Source: Amycolatopsis sp.
Lineage (GTDB): Bacteria > Actinomycetota > Actinomycetes > Mycobacteriales > Pseudonocardiaceae
DNA: 58,943 nucleotides
Direction of reading: 5' to 3'
Assembly (NCBI RefSeq): GCF_025464955.1
Contig: NZ_JAODNM010000156.1
Span: 1 to 58,943 of the forward strand
Below, piece by piece: positions 42,302 to 50,172 of the stretch. The position numbers and the translations under genes were made by a program. Each line of letters starts with the position of its first letter. Within the stretch, counting starts at the first letter, position 1. Below the pieces are notes generated by a model, which was given only the letters and a program-made list of their open reading frames with translations, was not told the origin of the DNA and did no database searches.

Positions 42302-43879
42302 GTGCGAAGATTTGTTACCACCCTGGTGACTACCGTGATGCTCGGTGGCAGCCTACTGATCGTGCCGAGTGTCGCTGCCTCGGCCGCGGCGCCGACCGCC
42401 GACAGCGTGGTGCCGACCGCCGACTCGATCACCTGGGGTAAATGCACCAAGCCGTCACTGGAGAAGGCGAACGCCCAATGCGGTTTCGTCAACGTGCCGC
42501 TCGACTACACGCACCCCTATGGAGCCAAAATCTCCCTCGCGGTGTCTCGGGTGCTGCACACCGTGCCGGACTCGCAGTACCAGGGCGTGGCCTTGGCCAA
42601 CCCCGGTGGGCCGGGTGTTTCCGGGCTCGGCATGTCCACGCTGGGCAGTGCGGTGCCGAACGGTGTCGGCGGTGACTACGACTGGATCGGGTTCGACCCG
42701 CGCGGCGTCGGTTCCAGCGTGCCCGCACTGACCTGCGATCCGAACTACTTCAGCACGGACCGGCCCGCCTACGTGCCGACCACCCCTGCGTTGACCGAGG
42801 AGTGGCTGACCCGGTCCAAGGACTACGCGCAGGCGTGCGCCAAGGACCAACCGGCGCTGCTGCAACACATGACGACGGCCGACTCGGCTAAGGACATGGA
42901 CAGCATTCGAGCCACGTTGGGACAGCAGCAGATCACCTACTACGGCTTCTCCTGGGGCACCTACCTCGGCGAGGTGTTCAGCACGCTGTTCCCGCAGCGG
43001 GTGCGGCGGATGGTGCTGGACAGCAACGTCGATCCCCGGGGCGTGTGGTACCAGGCCAACCTGGACCAGGACGCCCCGTTCGAGCGGAACATCAAGATCT
43101 GGTTCACCTGGGTCGCCAAGTACGACACCGTGTTCCACCTCGGCAGCACCGAGGCCGCGGTGGAGAAGCTGTGGTTCGCACAGTTGCCCACGCTGACGAA
43201 GCAGCCGGCCGAGGGGACCATCGGCCCCGACGAGTGGACCGACATCTTCCAGTCGGCCGCCTACTCCTCGTCCAGCTGGGATCAGTTGGGCCAAGCCTTC
43301 GCCGGCTGGGTGAACAGGGGTGACTCCGCCACGCTGAACACGCTCTACCAGCAGGCTGCCGGTCCGAACGCGCGCATCCTCCCGGGCTACTCCGCGGTGC
43401 AGTGCACGGACGCGCCGCAGCCGAGGAGTTGGGCCAGGTGGGCGGCCGACAACTGGAGGATCTACGCCCAAGCTCCGTACCAGACCTGGGCCAACGCCTG
43501 GCTCAACGCTCCGTGCCTCTACTGGCAGGTCAAGCCGAGCACTCCGGTGAGAATCGACGGCGCGAAGACCGCGAGCGCGCTGCTGATCGACGAGGAACTG
43601 GACGCCGCCACGCCCTTCGAAGGCAGCCTGGAGGTGCGCAAGCTCTATCCGAACTCCCGCCTGATCGCCGAACCCGGCGGCACGGCGCACGCGGACTCGC
43701 TCGATGGCGACATGTGCGTCGACAACCAGGTAGCCGCGTACCTGGCCACTGGCGCGCTCCCACCGCGCAAGGCCGGCACCGGGGCGGACGCCCTCTGCGC
43801 ACCGCTGCCCGACCCCGTACCGGCCACGGCAGCCACGGCCGACACGAGCGGGCGAACGCAAGCCAGGACGTCCCGGTGA
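42302..43879 (+). CDS. Secreted alpha/beta-hydrolase, tripeptidyl aminopeptidase (TAP) type
   Basis: 525 residues, GTG with GGGAG five bases upstream. Signal peptide 1-~28 (VTTVMLGGSLLIVPSVAASAAA). Oxyanion motif NPGGPGVSG near 103, nucleophile Ser near 218 in YGFSWGTYLGE, Asp in LLIDEELDAATPFE, and His in GGTAHADS. The C-terminal TAP-like domain is present. Streptomycete relatives (SlpD/SlpE, Tap) remove N-terminal tripeptides from secreted proteins. Followed by a strong terminator. Confidence 0.92.
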   Translation: MRRFVTTLVTTVMLGGSLLIVPSVAASAAAPTADSVVPTADSITWGKCTKPSLEKANAQCGFVNVPLDYTHPYGAKISLAVSRVLHTVPDSQYQGVALANPGGPGVSGLGMSTLGSAVPNGVGGDYDWIGFDPRGVGSSVPALTCDPNYFSTDRPAYVPTTPALTEEWLTRSKDYAQACAKDQPALLQHMTTADSAKDMDSIRATLGQQQITYYGFSWGTYLGEVFSTLFPQRVRRMVLDSNVDPRGVWYQANLDQDAPFERNIKIWFTWVAKYDTVFHLGSTEAAVEKLWFAQLPTLTKQPAEGTIGPDEWTDIFQSAAYSSSSWDQLGQAFAGWVNRGDSATLNTLYQQAAGPNARILPGYSAVQCTDAPQPRSWARWAADNWRIYAQAPYQTWANAWLNAPCLYWQVKPSTPVRIDGAKTASALLIDEELDAATPFEGSLEVRKLYPNSRLIAEPGGTAHADSLDGDMCVDNQVAAYLATGALPPRKAGTGADALCAPLPDPVPATAATADTSGRTQARTSR

Positions 43880-43912
43880 ACAGAGTCCACCAGCCGTGTC
43901 ATTGATCGAGTA

Positions 43913-43943
43913 GACGAGGTCTCCGGAAACCGGAGACCTCGTC
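43913..43943 (+). terminator. Terminator after TAP-type peptidase gene
   Basis: Perfect 14-bp stem (GACGAGGTCTCCGG/CCGGAGACCTCGTC) with an AAA loop, 34 bases after the stop. Confidence 0.85.
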
Positions 43944-44127
43944 GCGGCTCGGTCCAACGCCGCCGGGGCGGCTCGGCGCGGCGTGCAGCTCGACCGGTCT
44001 GAAACGGCGACACCGAGAACCGAAGGATTCTCCGGTTCTGCGTACGACCGTCAGACGAGACACCGCACGCCGATGTGACGACCCCGCGGAACGTCAAGAA
44101 ATCAGAAACACGTATGAACCAGAGTTG

Positions 44128-44427
44128 CTACTCGAAGCTGACCGGCTTGGCAAAAGTAACGTAGCCCGAGAAGTCCTTGCCGACCCGTTTGATCGCCGAT
44201 GCGTCGGGAGCCGGGTAGCTCCACGCGCCATCGTTGCGGGTCCCGGCGGCAGTAGTCACGTTCTGATAGGCGCAGACGCCCTTCCAAGGGCACGTGTACG
44301 GCGTCTCGCTCGGCGAGAGCACTCCATCGACGATGGACGAAGGCGGGAAGTACCAGTTCCCTTCGATCTCGACCAGTTCTGCCTCCGACGCTTCGGCGAC
44401 GGTCGAGCCGTCAATAACAACCTTCAT
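44128..44427 (-). CDS. DUF427 domain protein
   Basis: 99 residues; ATG at 44427 with GAGGAG eight bases upstream. DUF427 family: KVVIDGSTVAEASEAELVEIEGNWYFPP, then YTCPWKGVCAYQNV and PAPDASAIKRVGKDFSGYVTF. Small soluble beta-rich domain found next to many redox or sugar genes; no proven activity. Overlaps the truncated gene upstream by four bases. Confidence 0.88.
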   Translation of the reverse strand: MKVVIDGSTVAEASEAELVEIEGNWYFPPSSIVDGVLSPSETPYTCPWKGVCAYQNVTTAAGTRNDGAWSYPAPDASAIKRVGKDFSGYVTFAKPVSFE

Positions 44428-44579
44428 CGGACGTACTCCTCGATGTTGATCCAGGTGATTCCGGCTCCTTCCGCCAACGCGGGCCGCAACCGCTCTATTC
44501 CCCGCCAGTGTCGCCGTGCCCAAGGACCGCACTTTTGCGCTGCGAGGTCATTAGGCGTGTAATAACCGGCGTGCGCCAC
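44424..44579 (-). pseudogene. 3' remnant of an unknown gene, cut by a repeat
   Basis: The last ~50 residues (HAGYYTPNDLAAQKCGPWARR...GITWINIEEYVR) look like a genuine protein end and are coupled to the DUF427 gene by an ATGA overlap. Going upstream, the frame runs at about 44580 into the non-coding repeat (its first codons are the GTGAAGGTGGCC palindrome at 44719-44735). The 5' part therefore seems replaced by the repeat. A 51-residue gene starting at the GTG at 44577-44579 is the alternative. Confidence 0.45.
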
Positions 44580-44619
44580 GAGGGCACACTTGTGGTTCTC
44601 CTGCTCTATCCGTGGGTTT

Positions 44620-45115
44620 GCGGTGTCCGTGGCTGCTGGTTGACGTGGGCCGGTTTGGTTCTCCTGCAGCAAGGACCGCGGCGAGCGGACTCGTTGGGTT
44701 CGGCAAGTTGGGCGTGTCGTGAAGGCCACCTTCACGGCGCAGGACGCGGTGCCTGGAACGTAAGGCGGGTCGGGGTGGTCGGTTCTGTCCAGAGCAGCAA
44801 GGACCGGGGCGAGTGGGTGCTGGTAGCGGAACTGTGGGCCTGTTGCGTCGTGCAGGTGGTGCTGGTGGTGGCGATGTGGCTGTTGGGGCTCCTGAAGGCA
44901 GTTTCGGTAGGGCCGAGACGGTGTGAAGGCCTAGTTGAGTGCGCCTTACCTGGATCCACCGATGAATATCGTTGTGGATCTTGAGGTGGGTTTCACGTCG
45001 GGTGCGCGAGCGGATCTGGGCCGGAGGATTCTGCTCGCACCCTCGCCGGCTGACGGCGTTAGGGCGGTTTCGCTTTCAGGTCCGGTCTACTGCAGCAAGG
45101 ACCGGGGCGGACTGG
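44620..45115 (+). repeat. Left arm of diverged inverted repeat around the HNH gene
   Basis: Non-coding block whose motifs recur in the same order on the minus strand at 46960-47315: GTGAAGGCCACCTTCAC (44719-44735), TGCCTGGAACGTAAGG, GGTCGGTT, CAGCAAGGACCGGGGCGAG (44795-44813), GCCTGTTGCGTCGTG, GATGTGGC (44873-44880), CTGGATCCACCGATG (44950) and GATCTTG. The CAGCAAGGACC motif is also at 44664-44685 and 45090-45110, so the arm contains internal repeats. Confidence 0.8.
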
Positions 45116-45387
45116 GAGTCCGTAGCAGTGAATCTTGGGCCTGTCTCTTTGTGTTGGTGGCTGCGTTTCGTGAGTGGCGAAAGGGACTTTCCTTGCGGTG
45201 AAAGCAGGGATAACGCCGTTCATCCTTCGCCAATCACGGTACGCGACTGCCCTCGTTTGTTTGGTGTGTGCGTGAGTGACGCGGCAAGCAGTTGCAGGAC
45301 GCGAATGGTCGCATTTCGTTGCGGTGGCAGGCTTTCCGAATAACCGACGACTACGTTCCGCGACTACATGTATCACCTGAACGTGTT

Positions 45388-45422
45388 CCGAATAAACGTT
45401 CGATCCGTAGTAGAATAAAGGA
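45388..45422 (+). promoter_or_regulatory. LexA-box candidate and leaderless promoter of the HNH gene
   Basis: CCGAATAAACGTTCGA (45388-45403) matches the mycobacterial SOS box TCGAAC-N4-GTTCGA at 10 of 12 positions. TAGAAT (45411-45416) is a good -10 and places the transcription start at the GTG codon itself (45423). The LexA-box candidate overlaps the -35/spacer, as expected for repression. LexA sites are known upstream of several 13E12 (DUF222/HNH) genes in M. tuberculosis. Confidence 0.65.
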
Positions 45423-46670
45423 GTGCCCAGCGTAACGACCACCCTCCCCGATCCCGCCGATATCCGGCGTGCCGATCCGGTGACACTGGTCGACTACGCC
45501 CGGGCGATCACCCGGGAAATGAACCGGTACACCGCACTGCTGGGGCTCGTGGTCACCAAGACCGAGACCGACGGAATCAAGGCGACTCACCAGTACAACT
45601 CCGCGGTGCAGTGGCTGATGCATACGACGGGGTTGTCCGAGCCCGCGGCGCGTCAGATCGTGGTCCGTGCCCGCGGCACCAACTCCTTGTACACCATCGA
45701 CGGGACAGAGGTCCCCGGTGTCGCACCGCTGACCGGTCTTGCCGCACTCGCCGGTGCCCTCACCCCCGCGCATGTCGACGTCATCGTGAAGACGATGACG
45801 GCGATGCCCGCGACGGTGTCCGACGAAGACCGGACGGCGGCGGAGAAGATCCTGGTCAACCTTGCCGTTAACGCGTCCCCGATTGAGGTGAAGAAAGCCG
45901 GAGACCGGATCCTCGACACCCTCGACCCCGATGGGCCGGAGCCGAAGGATCCGCCGGAGAGACCGGAGCGGGAGCTGTCGTTCCAGGAACACCGCGACGG
46001 GTCCGCGACACTGAAAGGCAAGCTGGACAACCTCGCCTACGCGCAGTTGCGAGCCGCTCTCGACCCACTCGCGAAGCCGCACTCGACGAAAGAGGAAGGC
46101 CGCGACCCCCGCAGTCAATGGGAACGTCAAGCCGACGCGTTGGTCGACCTGGTCCGCCTCGCGATGACCGTCGACGAGATCCCGACTCACGGTGGTGACC
46201 GTGTCCATGTGGCGGTCACCGTGGACTACGAAACACTGAAGTCCGGCATCGGGACCGCGATGCTCGACTATGGCGGTGTGATCACGGCAGCGGAAGCGCG
46301 GATGTTGGCGTGTGACTGCAAGGTGATCCCCGCTGTTCTCGGCACCGAGAGTGAGCAGATGGATTTGGGTCGGTCCAAGCGGATCATCACCACCGGGCAA
46401 CGGCGAAGACTTGTCATGCGGGACCGCGGTTGCGCGTTTCCCGGTTGTAAGAGCCACGCCAAACACTGCGACGGGCACCATATCGTGTATTGGATCCTCG
46501 GCGGGCCAACAAATCTGGACAACTTGACCTTGCTGTGTCAGCGGCATCACCGTCTTGTGCATTGTGGTGGTTGGGAAGTGCGGATGGGTGGTGACGGGAG
46601 ACCGGACTTCATCCCGCCCGCCCATCTTGATCCGCTTCGAAGACCCAGGCGCAACACCGTTCACCTGTAA
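45423..46670 (+). CDS. DUF222 domain protein with C-terminal HNH endonuclease (13E12 family)
   Basis: 415 residues. N-terminal DUF222 region (~15-300: DPVTLVDYARAITREMNRYTALLG, AVQWLMHTTGLSEPAARQIVVRA, RDPRSQWERQADALVDLVRLAM). C-terminal HNH nuclease ~335-385: CAFPGC, then HCDGHHIVYWILGGPTNLDN and LLCQRHHRLVH, with two zinc-binding Cys pairs and the catalytic His. Members are multicopy in actinobacterial genomes (REP13E12 of mycobacteria) and act on DNA in unknown ways. The start codon seems leaderless. Flanked by inverted repeat arms, giving the look of a homing or mobile unit. Confidence 0.93.
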   Translation: MPSVTTTLPDPADIRRADPVTLVDYARAITREMNRYTALLGLVVTKTETDGIKATHQYNSAVQWLMHTTGLSEPAARQIVVRARGTNSLYTIDGTEVPGVAPLTGLAALAGALTPAHVDVIVKTMTAMPATVSDEDRTAAEKILVNLAVNASPIEVKKAGDRILDTLDPDGPEPKDPPERPERELSFQEHRDGSATLKGKLDNLAYAQLRAALDPLAKPHSTKEEGRDPRSQWERQADALVDLVRLAMTVDEIPTHGGDRVHVAVTVDYETLKSGIGTAMLDYGGVITAAEARMLACDCKVIPAVLGTESEQMDLGRSKRIITTGQRRRLVMRDRGCAFPGCKSHAKHCDGHHIVYWILGGPTNLDNLTLLCQRHHRLVHCGGWEVRMGGDGRPDFIPPAHLDPLRRPRRNTVHL

Positions 46671-46689
46671 CAGAATACCGACCCCACCC

Positions 46690-46744
46690 CAGGGCTCGTG
46701 AGTGTCGCGACCGGATCATCCGGCCGCGACACTGACGAGCCCTG
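46690..46744. repeat. Extended palindrome after the HNH gene
   Basis: 20-bp arms (46690-46709 and 46725-46744) with one mismatch; the 15-base middle is itself CCGGAT-C-ATCCGG. The GCTCGTGAGTGT core is shared with 15555-15629. It can act as a terminator for the HNH gene and is also a dispersed repeat. Confidence 0.75.
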
Positions 46745-46762
46745 ACTGCATTCCCGGCACAC

Positions 46763-46952
46763 CAGCAACTCGCCGTCGACTTGCGAACGCCGACAACGGT
46801 ACTGAATCGGGGGACGGCGGGTACGAATCATTCCTACCAGGGGTCGGCGGGACGAACGGGACCGGGCGTAGCGAGCATCGGCAGTCGACGGGAGCGCATG
46901 CACGACGGTGACGGCGCTTCCCGAATCGCAACTCACCGCCGACTTGCGAACG
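46763..46952. repeat. Direct repeats of ACTCGCCGTCGACTTGCGAAC type
   Basis: AACTCGCCGTCGACTTGCGAA near 46763 and AACTCACCGCCGACTTGCGAA near 46928 (19 of 21). Between them, near 46820, is GGTACGAATCATTCCTACCA, a one-mismatch version of the palindrome at 47373-47401. No gene seen in this stretch. Confidence 0.65.
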
Positions 46953-46959
46953 CCCTACT

Positions 46960-47315
46960 GCCACAGTCCTGCTGCAGCAAGACCAACGAATCCGACCAAG
47001 ATCACCAATCTCCACCGTCGGCGGATCCAGGCCTTACGCCATGAAGGTGGCCTTCACGACAGGTCACAGCGTCACACCCGTCACACCTGCCACATCAGCC
47101 CCGCCAGTCACCCGACACGACGCGACAGGCTCTCGGACCCCTTGCGCAGGCACCAACTCGCCCCGGTCCTTGCTGCAGTAGAGCCGAACCCGCCCACCTC
47201 AACCGACCAACCACCGGACACCCTTAGGTTCCAGGCATCGGCGCAGGACGCGGTGAAGGTGGCCTTCACGACGTCCCCGACCCGCCGGACCCACCGCAGG
47301 AACCTCAGCAGCCAC
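46960..47315 (-). repeat. Right arm of diverged inverted repeat around the HNH gene
   Basis: Minus-strand counterpart of the left arm. Reading inwards from 47269: GTGAAGGCCACCTTCAC (identical to the left arm), TGCCTGGAACCTAAGG, GGTCGGTT, CAGCAAGGACCGGGGCGAG (19/19 identical, 47157-47175), GCCTGTCGCGTCGTG, GATGTGGC (47089-47096), CTGGATCCGCCGACG, GATCTTG, then a degenerate CTGCAGCAGGAC near 46970. Order and approximate spacing are the same as on the left. A second GAAGGTGGCCTTCAC palindrome is at 47041-47057. Confidence 0.8.
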
Positions 47316-47372
47316 AACACCAGCACCCGTCCGACGTGGCCGACCGTCAGATCCACGTCACGTTGGGTATCG

Positions 47373-47401
47373 ACCCCTGGTACGAATCATTCGTACCAGG
47401 G
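47373..47401. repeat. Perfect 14-bp palindrome with one-base centre
   Basis: CCCCTGGTACGAAT, C, ATTCGTACCAGGGG. Too tight for a normal RNA hairpin loop, so a DNA-level site (recombination, protein binding or cruciform) is more likely. A near copy lies at about 46820-46843. CGATACGAATCGG follows directly. From here to the AraC gene stop at 47576, another degenerate GCAAGGACGGGGTGCC repeat occurs (minus, ~47478-47505). Confidence 0.7.
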
Positions 47402-47575
47402 GTCCCCCGATACGAATCGGTTGGGCAGCCGTTCACTCACACGGGTCCCGGGCGCACCAGGTGCCTCACGGACACCGGCACCCCGTCCTTGCCGCAGGAA
47501 AGACGAACCAGCCTCCTGCGGGCGCGATCGCGACGTCTCCGGCCGACGCCCAGACGCGTGGCATCGGCTCATTAC

Positions 47576-48556
47576 TCACCGGTCGGACTTCCCGGTCGTC
47601 GTCGGACTGGCCGATCCGGGTTCTGGGTGGCTGAGTTCTGCCTGCGCGAGGGTGCGGAAACGACCAGGAGGCATGCCGCGGACGCGGGTAAATGCCCGGT
47701 TGAAGGCGTATTCGCTGGTATAGCCGACGGAACGGGCGACAGGACCAATGGGTTCGTTCGTAGACCTGAGGCTGTCGGCCGCCAATTCCATCCGCCAGTT
47801 CGTCAGGTAGGCGAGTGGTGTCTGGCCGACGAGTGCACTGAACCGGCGAGCCAGCGTCGCGCGGGACACGGCCAGTTGCGCGGCGAGATCGGCGAGGGTC
47901 CAGTCGCGGGCGACGTCGCCGTGCAGCGCGGTGAGTGCCTCGCTCACCAACGGGTCACGGAGCGCCGTGAGCCAGGACGCCGGCAAGGGTTCGGCCTCGT
48001 TGGTCATCAGCCACGCCCTGATGATGTGCACGAGTAGCACGTCCAAGAGCCGGTCACGAACGGTGGCGGTACCGCTTCGTATGCCGCTGATCTCGTGTGC
48101 CAACAGATGCAGCACGAGATCTGTCGGCCTTTCCGGATCTGGGTGCAAATGGATCAACGGGGGCAGCAAGGTGAGGAGTTGAGCGTTGAGCGCGGCGTCC
48201 TGAGAGAAGGAGCCGCAGAGGATTCGAGTGTGCGCCCCGCCGCGTCCGATCGTGAGCCTGCCTCCGGTGGTCATTTTCTGGCGAGAGGCCTGGCGATCGA
48301 ACGGTTCTGCCGAAGCCCCCGGCTTACTGACCAGGCGATGGTGTGGCCCGCCCGGCAGCAGCAGCAGGTCGCCCGGCATGAGGTGGAGCGGTGGATGGCC
48401 GTCCAGTTCGAGCCAGGCGACACCCCGGACCATCGTATGGAACGCCGCGCCGGGGATTTGGTCGTTGGCCACGCCCCAGTCGTCCCCCGCTTCGATGGTG
48501 CCGGCGACCGTGCCTCGGACATGAGTCAGATTCAGCACTTCAGACAAAGGGTCCAC
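47576..48556 (-). CDS. AraC-family regulator with cupin-type N-domain
   Basis: 326 residues from a GTG. N-terminal ~150 residues are the AraC-type cupin (DPLSEVLNLTHVRGTVAGTIEAGDDWG, LHLMPGDLLLLPGGPHHRL). C-terminal ~100 residues hold two helix-turn-helices (WTLADLAAQLAVSRATLARRFSALVGQTPLAYLTNWRM and GPVARSVGYTSEYAFNRAFTRVRGMPPG). Typically controls adjacent or divergent oxidoreductase genes. Here the divergent neighbour is 435 bases away. Confidence 0.92.
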   Translation of the reverse strand: MDPLSEVLNLTHVRGTVAGTIEAGDDWGVANDQIPGAAFHTMVRGVAWLELDGHPPLHLMPGDLLLLPGGPHHRLVSKPGASAEPFDRQASRQKMTTGGRLTIGRGGAHTRILCGSFSQDAALNAQLLTLLPPLIHLHPDPERPTDLVLHLLAHEISGIRSGTATVRDRLLDVLLVHIIRAWLMTNEAEPLPASWLTALRDPLVSEALTALHGDVARDWTLADLAAQLAVSRATLARRFSALVGQTPLAYLTNWRMELAADSLRSTNEPIGPVARSVGYTSEYAFNRAFTRVRGMPPGRFRTLAQAELSHPEPGSASPTTTGKSDR

Positions 48557-48991
48557 GCAATCAGGATACCGATTCGTTCAAAGCGTGAGACGGAGGGACA
48601 AAAACGTGAGCATCCTGGTCATCGCATCGCGGCAGTCGAGTTCGTATCGTTGAGGTGTACCTGACTCGGCACAAGATTGGATCAGGAACCTGGGTTTCCC
48701 TGCGGACCCAGCTAATGCGGACACTCAGTTCGGGTGGGACCTACCGGCTGTTCGTTATGTGCGCAATCCTGGATGAAGGAGCTGTGACCATGGATCGTCG
48801 CGCCGTGCTCAAGCCAGTGTCATGCGGGGCACGTTCACCAAGCCGATACCCCATGGCGAGGGCGGTTTCATCGCTCCCATCAGGAGGACCCGACTGGGCT
48901 GCGATCAGCATCGCGCGGCCCTGCCTGCCAACGTAAATAGACCAGGGTACATCGCGCCGCAATTTCGGCCACTTCCTGAGAAGGACACGAA
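48557..48991. other. 435-base intergenic stretch, AraC to MBL gene
   Basis: Holds the promoters of the AraC (minus) and MBL (plus) genes. Short frames exist: ATGGATCGTCGCGCCGTGC at 48790 looks like a Tat-signal start (MDRRAVLK), and a 57-codon frame from 48822 ends in an ATGA overlap with the MBL start. Neither has recognisable content. They may be scraps of a lost secreted-protein gene. Confidence 0.35.
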
Positions 48992-50044
48992 ATGACTCCG
49001 ACCAGACGCACATTCCTCACGTTCGCCGCACTCACGGTCCCCGTCGCGTCAGGGCTTCTCGCCCTGCCCGGTACCGCACAGGGTGCGGTCGGCGATCTGC
49101 CCGACTACCTGCCGATCCCGCCGAGTTCGATGGGCCCGGCCCTCAACTCCGACGGCTACTACGTCGGCCAGATCAAGGGAAACCTCTACTGGGTCACCGA
49201 TTCGTTCTACCAGTCGATGTTCCTGACGACCCGCGAAGGCGTCGTAGTGGTCGACGCGCCGCCGACGATCGGCCGCAACCTGCAGCGTGCCATCGACGAG
49301 GTCACCAAAACCAGCGGCAAACCGAGCAAGGTCACCCACCTCGTCTACTCGCATTCCCATGCCGACCACATCGGCGCCGCCACGATCTTCGGGGCCGACG
49401 TCGAACGCGTGGCCCACCGGGAAACGGGTCGCCTGCTGCGCGAGACACACGACCCGAACCGGCCCCTGCCAACCATCACCTTCGACGACCACTACACATT
49501 GCGCGTCGGCGGCGAACTGTTGCAATTGGACTACCACGGCCCGAACCACTCGGCGGACAACATCTTCATCTACGCGCCAAAGCAGGAAACCCTGATGTTG
49601 GTGGACGTTCTCTTCCCCGGGTGGGTGCCGTTCAAGCAGTTCGGGATCTCCCAGGAGATCCCGAACTGGGTGCGGATGCACGACGTCGCATTGAGCTACC
49701 CGTGGCGCACACTGGTCGGTGGCCATCTGGGCAGGCTGGGCACACGCGCCGACGCCACGCTGCAAAAGGACTACGTGACCGACCTGCGGGTCAACGCCGA
49801 CGCCGCCATTGCGGGCCTGGACCCGGCCCCGTACCTCGCCAAGTACGGCCCGACGGGCAACGCGTGGGCGATCTTCAAGAGCTACCTGGACGCCGCCACC
49901 CGGCAGGCCTCCGACGCGGTGATCGCCAAATACGCGGGCAAGCTCGCGGCTGTGGACGTCTTCACCTTCGACAACCAGTTCACGATGCTGGAATCGCTGC
50001 GCACGGACGGCGGACACTTGGGGCCGTTCGGCATCCACCAGTAG
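48992..50044 (+). CDS. Tat-exported MBL-fold metallo-hydrolase
   Basis: 350 residues, AAGGA seven bases before the ATG. Tat signal (TRRTFLTFA, then hydrophobic stretch ending GTAQGA near 33). MBL metal motif SHSHADHIGA, later His/Asp ligands in YHGPNHSADN and LVGGHLGRLGT. Substrate unknown; such exported MBL proteins occur beside redox or lactone-hydrolysing genes. Divergent from the AraC regulator, which may control it. Confidence 0.88.
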   Translation: MTPTRRTFLTFAALTVPVASGLLALPGTAQGAVGDLPDYLPIPPSSMGPALNSDGYYVGQIKGNLYWVTDSFYQSMFLTTREGVVVVDAPPTIGRNLQRAIDEVTKTSGKPSKVTHLVYSHSHADHIGAATIFGADVERVAHRETGRLLRETHDPNRPLPTITFDDHYTLRVGGELLQLDYHGPNHSADNIFIYAPKQETLMLVDVLFPGWVPFKQFGISQEIPNWVRMHDVALSYPWRTLVGGHLGRLGTRADATLQKDYVTDLRVNADAAIAGLDPAPYLAKYGPTGNAWAIFKSYLDAATRQASDAVIAKYAGKLAAVDVFTFDNQFTMLESLRTDGGHLGPFGIHQ

Positions 50045-50172
50045 CACGATCGGAGGTGGGTCCGGGCCGGTCGACAGGTAGCTGACCGCAATAGGGGTTT
50101 CGACGCCATGTCAGCGGGGTATTCGATGAGCTCGTAGGCCACAATCCCCTCCACGAAACGGGAGCGAAACCG

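Noticed and set aside
45379..45388. GAACGTGTTC as the LexA box
   Set aside because: The half-site spacing is two bases rather than four; the adjacent 45388-45403 sequence fits the mycobacterial box better.
44620..47401. CRISPR array in the repeat-rich region
   Set aside because: Repeats are irregularly spaced, occur on both strands and differ in length; there are no uniform spacers and no cas genes.
44620..47401. Classical insertion sequence
   Set aside because: No transposase domain, no short exact terminal repeats and no target duplication could be seen; the only protein is DUF222/HNH.
48655..48936. 93-codon frame before the MBL gene
   Set aside because: Composition is unlike a folded protein; only a MDRRAVLK stretch hints at a lost Tat signal.
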